Source: Vibrio ostreicida
GTDB taxonomy: Bacteria > Pseudomonadota > Gammaproteobacteria > Enterobacterales > Vibrionaceae
DNA: 64,000 nt
Direction: 5' to 3'
NCBI RefSeq assembly: GCF_013074385.2
Contig: NZ_JABEYA020000018.1
Location: forward strand, 1 to 64,000
Made by a program: the position numbers and the translations under genes. Below the pieces are notes generated by a model. It had not been told where the DNA came from. It worked only from the letters and a program-made list of their open reading frames with translations, and did no database searches. Of this stretch, positions 18,073-25,675 are shown one piece after another. Each line of letters opens with the position of its first letter. Within the stretch, counting starts at the first letter, position 1.

Positions 18073-19146
18073 CTAACCCTTTAGACGATTTTCCAAAAAT
18101 GGAATGAGCTCAGCATGGGTATGTCTCAATAATGCCTCAGTTGACTCCCAATTGATACATGCATCAGTAATAGATACCCCGTATTGCAGTTTACAAAGAG
18201 GAACATCCGAAGGCTGATTCCCTTCATTTAAATGACTTTCGATCATCACCCCTATAATGGATTTGTTGCCTTCACGAATCTGATGGATGACATCCTCGGC
18301 CACCAGAGGTTGGCGACGAAAGTCTTTGCGGGAATTAGCGTGGCTGCAATCAACCATCAAGGAGGCTTCTAGATCGGCCTTTGCCAGCGCTTGCTCACAC
18401 TCAAATACCGAAACAGAATCATAGTTTGTCTGCTTACCCCCTCGCAAAATCACATGGCCATTAGGATTACCTTGAGTCGTCAGCAGAGCAACCTGCCCCT
18501 CACGACTTATTCCCATGAAACGATGGCTTGAAGATGCCGCCTGCATTGCATTAATCGCCGTCTCCAAATTACCATCAGTACCATTTTTAAACCCTATCGG
18601 CATCGACAATCCACTCGCCATTTCTCGGTGAGTCTGAGATTCTGTCGTACGAGCACCGATGGCTGCCCAGCTAAAAGTATCAGCCAGATATTGAGGGCTG
18701 ATCGGGTCCAGCGCTTCAGTCGCGAGTGGGACTTCCATTTCGGCTAATTCCACTAACAGTTCACGCCCCAAATGAAGCCCATGTTCGATATCAAATGACC
18801 CATCTAAATGAGGATCATTAATGAGCCCTTTCCAACCAACGGTCGTACGCGGTTTTTCAAAATAGACGCGCATAACAATGTAAAGTTGATCACTCAACTG
18901 CTCTGATAATGTTTTGAGACGTTTCGCGTAGTCTTTCGCCGCATCGATATCATGAATTGAACAAGGCCCACATACCACGAGCAAACGATGATCTTTTTTA
19001 TGAATGATATCAGCGATCGTTTGGCGCGATGTCTGGATACAACGTCGCGCATGATCACTCAAAGGCAATTTGGCTTTCAATTCTTGTGGGGTGATCAGTA
19101 CTTGCTCTTCACTGATGTTTACATTACTTAATTCACTTTTCTGCAT
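18073..19146 (-). CDS. aroF: DAHP synthase, probably tyrosine-regulated
   Basis: The enzyme condenses phosphoenolpyruvate and erythrose 4-phosphate, the first step of aromatic biosynthesis. The 357-residue protein is a class I AroF/G/H enzyme, with CGPCSIHD near residue 61 and DCSHANSRKD toward the C-terminus. Assignment to the tyrosine-sensitive isozyme AroF rests on the operon with tyrA and the TyrR-type boxes upstream, not on residue-level evidence. First gene of aroF-tyrA. Confidence 0.93.
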   Translation of the reverse strand: MQKSELSNVNISEEQVLITPQELKAKLPLSDHARRCIQTSRQTIADIIHKKDHRLLVVCGPCSIHDIDAAKDYAKRLKTLSEQLSDQLYIVMRVYFEKPRTTVGWKGLINDPHLDGSFDIEHGLHLGRELLVELAEMEVPLATEALDPISPQYLADTFSWAAIGARTTESQTHREMASGLSMPIGFKNGTDGNLETAINAMQAASSSHRFMGISREGQVALLTTQGNPNGHVILRGGKQTNYDSVSVFECEQALAKADLEASLMVDCSHANSRKDFRRQPLVAEDVIHQIREGNKSIIGVMIESHLNEGNQPSDVPLCKLQYGVSITDACINWESTEALLRHTHAELIPFLENRLKG

Positions 19147-19157
19147 AACTTAAAATC

Positions 19158-19280
19158 CGTAAAAATAAATTTACACCCCGTATAATGACTAACTGCCGGG
19201 CAAGAAAAGCCTAAGTTAACAGTATTAAATTTAATTTCAAGGTGTACACAATAAAAAACACACGTAAATTAAAATGTACA
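19158..19280 (-). promoter_or_regulatory. TyrR-type boxes before aroF-tyrA
   Basis: Two good matches to the TyrR box TGTAAA-N6-TTTACA are present: CGTAAA-N6-TTTACA at 19158-19175 (11 of 12 positions) and CGTAAA-N6-TGTACA at 19263-19280 (10 of 12). A weaker half-match TGTACA lies at 19243-19248. The first box is only 12 bases before the aroF start, fitting repression by TyrR with tyrosine. Confidence 0.75.
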
Positions 19281-19302
19281 CTTCAGCTCGTTTTTATACG
19301 CT

Positions 19303-20289
19303 TTAGGTATCGAGTAGATATTTCATTGCAGTTGACGCAGCCTTCCAGTTCTCAGAACGTTGAAGCTCAGATAACGTAAAACTTTGTTTTTTTAGAAGTC
19401 CATTTGCCACCGGAGTGTCCATGATGGGTAAGTTATCCAACACCTCAACTTGCGCATGACGTTGGTTACATACCAAGATCATGTCGCAACCCGCGACTAA
19501 CGCTTGATGCGCTCGTTCTGCTGGCCCTCCCATTATCGAAGCCCCCTCCATCGTTAAATCATCGGAAAAAACAACGCCCGGAAAACCAAGATTTTCACGC
19601 AGCACTCGCTTGAGCCAAAACTGGGAACCGCTCGCGGGCTGCGGATCATAATGCGAGTAAACAACGTGGGCGGGCATCATGGCATCAAGTAAACCTGCGT
19701 TAATGTGCGCCTGAAAAATAGCCATATCTTGTTCTAGGATAGTGTCACGATAGTCATACGGCGTTTCTTTGTGAGAATCAGCGATGACGCCACCATGTCC
19801 CGGAAAATGTTTCCCCGTCGTCGCCATTCCTGCCGCCTTCATTCCGCGTAAATACGCGCCACTTTGACCAATAACAGTATGAATATCCTCTCCAAACGCT
19901 CGACTTCCAATCGCCAGACAATCATGTCCTTTATCCAAAACGGGGGCAAAGCTAAGATCAATATCATGAGCGATCAATTCTGCGGCCATCAGCCAGCCTC
20001 CTTGCTCTGCAAGCTGCTCACCATTGGCATGTTGTGCATAGATCTGGGCATCCGGTATCCTTGAAAAACCGTGTCGGAAACGTTGTACCCTTCCTCCCTC
20101 CTGATCCACACCAATTAAAATAGGTCGATTCGCCGCACGACGAATGGCTTGATTCAACGCTAATAATTGTTCGTTATCATGATAATTGCGAGAAAACAAA
20201 ATAACACCGCCCACGGTGGGGTGAGCTAAAATTTCTCTGTCCTCCGCACTCAGTTCACAGCCCTCTACATCAAGCCACAACGGTCCCAT
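19303..20289 (-). CDS. nagZ: Beta-N-acetylhexosaminidase NagZ
   Basis: This cytoplasmic glycoside hydrolase family 3 enzyme removes N-acetylglucosamine from anhydromuropeptides during cell-wall recycling; its products influence AmpR-type beta-lactamase induction. The 328-residue protein has the GH3 motif KHFPGHGGV with the following Asp-His catalytic loop, and ends in a full-length C-terminus. I chose the ATG at 20289, which gives MGPLWLDVEG as in E. coli and is preceded by AAGGAGAGG; an ATG 39 bases further upstream has no such site. It diverges from anmK-murQ. Confidence 0.95.
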   Translation of the reverse strand: MGPLWLDVEGCELSAEDREILAHPTVGGVILFSRNYHDNEQLLALNQAIRRAANRPILIGVDQEGGRVQRFRHGFSRIPDAQIYAQHANGEQLAEQGGWLMAAELIAHDIDLSFAPVLDKGHDCLAIGSRAFGEDIHTVIGQSGAYLRGMKAAGMATTGKHFPGHGGVIADSHKETPYDYRDTILEQDMAIFQAHINAGLLDAMMPAHVVYSHYDPQPASGSQFWLKRVLRENLGFPGVVFSDDLTMEGASIMGGPAERAHQALVAGCDMILVCNQRHAQVEVLDNLPIMDTPVANGLLKKQSFTLSELQRSENWKAASTAMKYLLDT

Positions 20290-20549
20290 AACCCTCTCCT
20301 TACTGGTTTTTCCGCTCTCTTTAGCCACCTATTCTACATTAACAAAGCGACTCAATTCATTATCGTAAAGCCCAGCCTTCGTATTCCAAGCGAAATACAG
20401 TGGCAAACACGTAAGCGTACAGATACGCTAAGTATTGTGTTGATAACACATGGCAAAGTCCCGCAAAAATAACACGTTGCAGGTCGCTTTTCAGCTAAGT
20501 TTAAGTGCATACTATCCACAACGTTCATTCCTTCAAGGTAATCATCACA

Positions 20550-21662
20550 ATGAGTAAAGAGCTCTATATTGGCATCATGTCCGGCACTAGCCTGGATGGT
20601 ATCGATACAGCACTGGTTGAGATTGAAGGCACAAACATCCGTCTGATCGCCGCGTTGGAACTTCCCATCCCAACCAACCTCAAGCAACGTATACTCAACA
20701 TTAGCTTGGGGCAGCCAACCAGCATAATGGAAATAGGAAAAATCGATCATGAATTAGGGCTTCTTTATGCTGAAGCAAGCCTAGCGTTGCTCAAACAGAG
20801 TCACTATCGAAAAGAACAGATCACCGCGATCGGTAATCATGGACAAACCGTTTTCCACCAGCCCAATAGTGACACGCCCTTCAGTATCCAACTGGGTGAC
20901 GCCAACATTATAGCCACCCAAACGGGTATCAACACCATTGCTGATTTTAGACGTCAAGATATCGCTTTAGGGGGGCAAGGCGCACCTTTGGTCCCCGCAT
21001 TTCACCAATCTATATTTCCCTCAGACGCCAGTTCGACCCTTGTTCTTAACATAGGCGGGATCGCCAACATTTCAGTACTTGCTCCAAACAAAGAGGTGAT
21101 CGGTTATGACACTGGACCTGGTAACATGCTTATGGATGCCTGGTGCAAAAAGCATAAAGCTTTACCATATGACCGCGATGCGCACTTCGCCCTCGAAGGC
21201 ACGGTAAACCAAGCACTGCTTCAAGAATTACTCTTGGAGCCCTACTTAAAAGTTCATCCACCCAAAAGTACCGGAAGAGAGTTATTTAATTTACCATGGT
21301 TAGAGAACATTCTTAGCCATCATGGCCTCATACCAGTGGAAGATGTGCAATGTACCTTGTGTGAATTTACTGCGGTCACTATCAGCCGTGAGGTGCGCCA
21401 ATATTCGTTTGGAAGTAACCCAAGATTACTTGTCTGTGGCGGGGGGGTAAAAAACCCCATGCTCCTCTCGCGCATGCAAGAGCTGCTCGAAAACTGGGAA
21501 GTCGTCCCGACGGATAACTACGGTGTTGACAGCCAATATATGGAAGCCATGGCCTTTGCTTGGCTCGCCTATTGCAGAATACATAACCTGCCCAGCAATT
21601 TGCCCAAAGTGACAGGGGCCAGCCGCAGTGTTTCCCTTGGCGTACTGTATTTAGCCAATTAG
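20550..21662 (+). CDS. anmK: Anhydro-N-acetylmuramic acid kinase AnmK
   Basis: The enzyme phosphorylates and opens 1,6-anhydro-MurNAc to MurNAc-6-phosphate in cell-wall recycling. The 370-residue protein has the family N-terminus GIMSGTSLDGIDTALV and the sugar-kinase fold motifs DTGPGNMLMDAW and VCGGGVKNP. The ATG at 20550 aligns with the family start; a GTG 45 bases upstream is unlikely. It forms an operon with murQ, 11 bases downstream, the enzyme for the next reaction. Confidence 0.96.
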   Translation: MSKELYIGIMSGTSLDGIDTALVEIEGTNIRLIAALELPIPTNLKQRILNISLGQPTSIMEIGKIDHELGLLYAEASLALLKQSHYRKEQITAIGNHGQTVFHQPNSDTPFSIQLGDANIIATQTGINTIADFRRQDIALGGQGAPLVPAFHQSIFPSDASSTLVLNIGGIANISVLAPNKEVIGYDTGPGNMLMDAWCKKHKALPYDRDAHFALEGTVNQALLQELLLEPYLKVHPPKSTGRELFNLPWLENILSHHGLIPVEDVQCTLCEFTAVTISREVRQYSFGSNPRLLVCGGGVKNPMLLSRMQELLENWEVVPTDNYGVDSQYMEAMAFAWLAYCRIHNLPSNLPKVTGASRSVSLGVLYLAN

Positions 21663-21673
21663 AAAGGACAATT

Positions 21674-22597
21674 ATGACCAACGATACCCTGATTAACGCA
21701 CTTTCACACTTGATCTCTGAAGATCGCAATCCAGAGACGATGGATATCGATTTATTGCCTTCTTTGGAGATCATCAAAAAAATAAATCAGCAGGATAAAC
21801 TCGTACCTCTCGCAGTCGAAAAAGTACTTCCGGACATAGCTCAAGCTGTTGATAGAATTACCCAAGCCTTTATCAATGGCGGAAGGCTGGTATATATAGG
21901 TGCCGGAACCAGCGGGCGGCTTGGCGTACTGGATGCTTCAGAGTGCCCGCCAACGTTTGGCGTTTCAGAAAAAATGGTCGTTGGGCTCATTGCCGGTGGT
22001 CCACAAGCAATTCTAAAAGCCAAAGAGGGGGCAGAAGACTCACCTGAGTTGGGGACGAACGACCTTAAAGCAATCCAATTTAACAAGCAGGACGTCCTCG
22101 TTGGCATCGCGGCCAGTGGACGTACACCTTACGTTGTTGGGGCTTTAGAATACGCGAACAGCCTTGGGGCAATCACAATCGCACTGTCTTGTAACCCTTC
22201 CTCTGAGATCGCTGACCTTGCCCAGATAGCAATTAGCCCATTGGTCGGCCCGGAAGTACTCACCGGTTCGACACGTTTAAAATCGGGAACAGCACAAAAG
22301 CTGGTTTTAAACATGTTGACTACCGCTAGCATGATTCGTTTGGGAAAAAGTTATGAAAATTTAATGGTGGATGTCAAAGCGACCAATAAAAAACTCATCG
22401 CTCGAGCAACCCGGATTGTTATGCAAGCGACAGACTGCGGTAAACCCCAAGCTTTAGAGGCGCTAGAGCGAACGGAATACGACGTCAAGCTAGCGATACT
22501 TATGCTACTCACAGGACTCGATTTGGACGCAGCGAAAAGCCAATTAAACCATCAAGGTGGTTTTTTACGCAAAGCCGTTGGTAAAACCCGTCGATAA
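21674..22597 (+). CDS. murQ: N-acetylmuramic acid 6-phosphate etherase MurQ
   Basis: MurQ splits MurNAc-6-phosphate into GlcNAc-6-phosphate and lactate. The 307-residue SIS-domain protein has the signature IGAGTSGRLGVLDASECPPT near residue 72 and AASGRTPYV near 140. It starts 11 bases after anmK behind an AGAAAGGA site, so the two are one transcript. Together with nagZ and slt the window holds most of the glycan-recycling route. Confidence 0.96.
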   Translation: MTNDTLINALSHLISEDRNPETMDIDLLPSLEIIKKINQQDKLVPLAVEKVLPDIAQAVDRITQAFINGGRLVYIGAGTSGRLGVLDASECPPTFGVSEKMVVGLIAGGPQAILKAKEGAEDSPELGTNDLKAIQFNKQDVLVGIAASGRTPYVVGALEYANSLGAITIALSCNPSSEIADLAQIAISPLVGPEVLTGSTRLKSGTAQKLVLNMLTTASMIRLGKSYENLMVDVKATNKKLIARATRIVMQATDCGKPQALEALERTEYDVKLAILMLLTGLDLDAAKSQLNHQGGFLRKAVGKTRR

Positions 22598-22649
22598 CGT
22601 TTATCAGCTTGGCCACATACCAAGCTTATTCATGACTTGCGTCTCTGGC

Positions 22650-23000
22650 TTAGTAATATTCATTGGCATGTTCATCCCAACCACGCTTCCATTCCATGCG
22701 GAACTTCTGAGCCTCACTGGTTCCCTCGCAAACCCCTTCATAATACTGGCCTGTTAGACCTATTTGATAGGCCACATCGGGATTACAGTATTCAGAAATT
22801 CCGGACAAGTAACCCTGATCATACTCACTCTGTTTAACACTGCCGAGGCTGGCCAACTCCTTAAGTGAACGCTGATTGTGGCCACGAATCGCATCACGAT
22901 AACCAATATCAAACCAATCTCCCTCACTCGCCATTTGTTCCACACTTACACTGCAAGCCGCCAACGTCAACATCAGTACCAGAAAAACGAGTTTTCTCAT
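22650..23000 (-). CDS. DUF2799-type lipoprotein
   Basis: A 116-residue predicted lipoprotein: the signal MRKLVFLVLMLTLAAC ends in a lipobox with Cys near residue 16. The remaining part is hydrophilic and has two similar GYRDAIRGH and YDQGYLSGISEYC-like segments, as in DUF2799 proteins. The ATG at 23000 has a GAGGAAAA site and gives the normal lipoprotein signal. Function is unknown; the Asp or Ser rule for outer-membrane sorting (Ser after Cys) suggests outer-membrane localisation. Confidence 0.8.
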   Translation of the reverse strand: MRKLVFLVLMLTLAACSVSVEQMASEGDWFDIGYRDAIRGHNQRSLKELASLGSVKQSEYDQGYLSGISEYCNPDVAYQIGLTGQYYEGVCEGTSEAQKFRMEWKRGWDEHANEYY

Positions 23001-23436
23001 TATTTTTCCTCGGTTTATAGAGCTCATCTAATCAAAACACTAAACCGTCAAGTTTGCCAGTCAGATCATCACACAAACGGTGATCTATTCACTCGTGCAA
23101 CAGCCACGATTGATATTCAACCTCGCGACCTTAGCACTCCTAAAAAATAAAAACCTATCACCAGCAGACAAAAAGCTCTCATGTTACGTCGAGAGCAAAA
23201 GTGTCATTTTTGGATAAAAGGGGAAACGTTTTGGTTGTCTTACTAGCTGATGGATGGCTTGCGAACCCATAATCACATCGAGTGATGTCGATACGGTTCA
23301 GACAGGACCACGTCTCACATTGGTAATGTAAGGCTGTCTCAAAGTAAAAACCTTCAATACGGACAACAAGTAAAACAGACCATGAGTCGCTTAGATAGTG
23401 GTCAAATAAAAACGTATTTGACCGACTGCTCAAACA
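23001..23436. other. Intergenic stretch with palindrome and possible minus-strand RNA
   Basis: About 430 bases with no convincing protein gene. It contains a 9-bp palindrome at 23400-23423 and a minus-strand terminator-like hairpin at 23167-23193 (GCTCTC, 10-base loop, GAGAGC, then TTTTT). The latter may end a small RNA or the read-through of ispH. No clear promoter was found for such an RNA. Confidence 0.4.
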
Positions 23437-23459
23437 TAAAAAAAGCGACTTTCGTCGCC
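23437..23459 (-). terminator. ispH terminator
   Basis: On the minus strand GCGAC, loop GAAA, GTCGC followed by a run of seven T, starting directly at the ispH stop codon. Confidence 0.85.
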
Positions 23460-24425
23460 TTAACTGAGCTGTTTTATCTGCAGCTCTTTAGGGACTTCAA
23501 AGAACATATTCTCTTTTCTGCCCTGAACTTCCTCGACAGAACGCGTCCCAATCAAATCTTTTATTCTTTCAAGGATCTGGTCAACTAACTCTTCTGGAGC
23601 CGACGCGCCTGCCGTGACACCAACTCTGACCTTCCCTTCAAACCACTGCGGTTGAATATCCTCAACACAATCCGTTAAGAAGCCCGGTGTCCCCAGCTTC
23701 TCTGCCAGTTCTTTCAACCGCGTCGAATTCGATGAGTTCTTTGAGCCAACCACGATCACAACATCGACATCGGTCGCCATGTCCCGAATGGCATCTTGTC
23801 GATTTTGTGTTGCGTAACAAATGTCGTCTTTACGCGGTCCTTGAATGTCTGGAAAAACGCGGCGCAATTCTGCAATGACGTCGGCAGTCTCGTCCACCGA
23901 TAATGTGGTTTGGCTGACATAGTGCAAATGATGGGTATCTTTGATTTTTGATTTCAATGCCACGACATCGGCTGGCGTTTCAACCAGATACATACCGCCT
24001 TTTTCACTCGCATACTGGCCCATTGTCCCTTCGACTTCCGGATGACCAGCATGGCCAATCAGCACAACTTCCATATGCTTACGGCTTGCTCGCGCCACTT
24101 CCATATGGACCTTAGTAACAAGTGGGCAGGTCGCATCAAAAACGGTGAGATCACGCTCTTTAGCTTCCTTTCGCACTGCTTGTGATACACCATGAGCAGA
24201 GAAAATGACGATATTATCATCTGGAACCTCATGCAACTCTTCCACAAAGATCGCACCTCGCTGCTTTAGACCTTCAACAACGAAGCGGTTATGAACAACT
24301 TCATGGCGAACGTAGATCGGAGGCTGATAGATTTCTAACGCACGCTCGACAATACTGATCGCACGATCCACACCAGCACAAAATCCGCGCGGGTTAGCTA
24401 ATAAGATTTTCATTTCATTGCTCAT
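23460..24425 (-). CDS. ispH: HMBPP reductase IspH
   Basis: This 4Fe-4S enzyme performs the last step of the non-mevalonate isoprenoid route, making IPP and DMAPP. The 321-residue protein has the N-terminal NPRGFCAGVDRAI with the first cluster Cys, further Cys residues in FDATCPLVTKVH and DDICYATQNRQ, and the catalytic Glu region VEGTMGQY. It follows fkpB by 27 bases and ends the lspA-fkpB-ispH group. Either ATG at 24425 or 24413 could be the start; the first has the better upstream site. Confidence 0.96.
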   Translation of the reverse strand: MSNEMKILLANPRGFCAGVDRAISIVERALEIYQPPIYVRHEVVHNRFVVEGLKQRGAIFVEELHEVPDDNIVIFSAHGVSQAVRKEAKERDLTVFDATCPLVTKVHMEVARASRKHMEVVLIGHAGHPEVEGTMGQYASEKGGMYLVETPADVVALKSKIKDTHHLHYVSQTTLSVDETADVIAELRRVFPDIQGPRKDDICYATQNRQDAIRDMATDVDVVIVVGSKNSSNSTRLKELAEKLGTPGFLTDCVEDIQPQWFEGKVRVGVTAGASAPEELVDQILERIKDLIGTRSVEEVQGRKENMFFEVPKELQIKQLS

Positions 24426-24452
24426 GATAATTATTCTTTCTCGTTCAGAACG

Positions 24453-24881
24453 CTATTCTACTGCTAAAATCTCTACTTCAAAAGTGACATCTTGTCCCGC
24501 GAGAGGATGGTTAAAGTCAACGGTAACAGAATCCCCAGCAATTTGTTTAATTATGCCAGGAATCTCCATACCATCGGGGCCAGAGAAGGCCATAACAGTG
24601 CCGATTTCCACCTCAGCATCACCGACAAATTTAGCTCTATCCATGTAATGAATGTGGTCTGGGTTAGGCAAACCAAATGCATCTTCTGCTTTGAGTTCAA
24701 TCGTTTTTTTCTCACCCGTCTGTAAACCGAGCAAACAAAATTCAAAGCTTTCACTCAAGCTACCATCACCTATCACTAACTTAGCCGGCTTCCCCATATT
24801 ATGGGTACTATCCGCGACAGAGCCATCTTTCATTTTAATGGTAAAATGCAACGTGACTGCCGAGTTTTGAGTAATGATCAT
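24453..24881 (-). CDS. fkpB: FKBP-type peptidyl-prolyl isomerase FkpB (SlpA)
   Basis: A 142-residue FKBP-type isomerase with an inserted-flap (SlyD-like) domain. It shows VTLHFTIKMKDGSVADST at the N-terminus, the GDGSL and GLQTGEKKTIEL motifs and the VTVDFNHPLAGQ segment. There is no signal peptide, so it acts in the cytoplasm. The ATG at 24881 follows AAGGAAG; an upstream ATG would add 16 unrelated residues. It stands between lspA and ispH, as in E. coli. Confidence 0.94.
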   Translation of the reverse strand: MIITQNSAVTLHFTIKMKDGSVADSTHNMGKPAKLVIGDGSLSESFEFCLLGLQTGEKKTIELKAEDAFGLPNPDHIHYMDRAKFVGDAEVEIGTVMAFSGPDGMEIPGIIKQIAGDSVTVDFNHPLAGQDVTFEVEILAVE

Positions 24882-25090
24882 TTTATTACTGCTTCCTTGT
24901 TGTTTCGTTTCTTTGATATTAAATATCAACGCTCATGTCATGAGTTGCCGATAATCGTTCGGGAACATCCCTCATGAGTGATGGAGTGAAGACTTTGCGG
25001 TGAGGAGTCTGCTTGTCAACCACGAAGGACAAGCCAAAACGTTCTGCCGTGATCAACAGACAACCTTACAGAAATTCATAAAAAAGACCA

Positions 25091-25600
25091 CTAAGCGGGT
25101 GCATCGCCTTTCTTACGAAAACCATCGAGGATAATCATGATAGCACCCACGCAGATGGCACTGTCTGCTAAATTGAAAGCGGGCCAATGGTAGTCACCCC
25201 AGAAAAAATCCAGATAATCCACGACAAAACCATGAACAACGCGATCATAAACATTGCCAACAGCTCCGCCAATGATCATCGCGTATGCGATATTATTCCA
25301 TTTTTCTTTTACCGATAATTTACTCATCCAGTACGTCAACATTGCTGTTACCGTAAAGGCAATACCAGTAAACAGCCAACGTTGCCAACCTGCTTGATCA
25401 CTCAGGAAACTGAACGCAGCACCATAATTATGGACATATAGGAAATTGAAAAAAGGTAAAACTTCAATACGATTAGACCAACCATAACCCATGTTGTTCA
25501 TGACGATAAATTTCAGACCAATATCAGTCAGAAAAATAACCAACGCCAACCACAACCAACGTACGCCAGATTGTTTCAAAGAGAGTGCTTGTTCGCTCAT
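25091..25600 (-). CDS. lspA: Lipoprotein signal peptidase LspA
   Basis: This inner-membrane aspartic peptidase cuts prolipoproteins after Lgt has lipidated the Cys. The 169-residue protein has four hydrophobic segments and the conserved catalytic regions GNVYDRVVHGFVVDYLDF and FNLADSAI that supply the two Asp. The ATG at 25600 (MSEQ) gives the normal length. It follows ileS by 75 bases; a 209-base gap separates it from fkpB. Its pathway partner lgt is at 35.7-36.5 kb. Confidence 0.96.
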   Translation of the reverse strand: MSEQALSLKQSGVRWLWLALVIFLTDIGLKFIVMNNMGYGWSNRIEVLPFFNFLYVHNYGAAFSFLSDQAGWQRWLFTGIAFTVTAMLTYWMSKLSVKEKWNNIAYAMIIGGAVGNVYDRVVHGFVVDYLDFFWGDYHWPAFNLADSAICVGAIMIILDGFRKKGDAPA

Positions 25601-25675
25601 ACGATTCCTAAAAGTAGCCCCAGTAACGACTGGGGCTATCATATTGTTAAAAAGTTCAGCAAGACTTTCGCATCA

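Noticed and set aside
23179..23433. 84-residue minus-strand open frame in the ispH gap
   Set aside because: No ribosome binding site, and odd composition rich in Ser, Thr and Cys; overlaps the palindrome.
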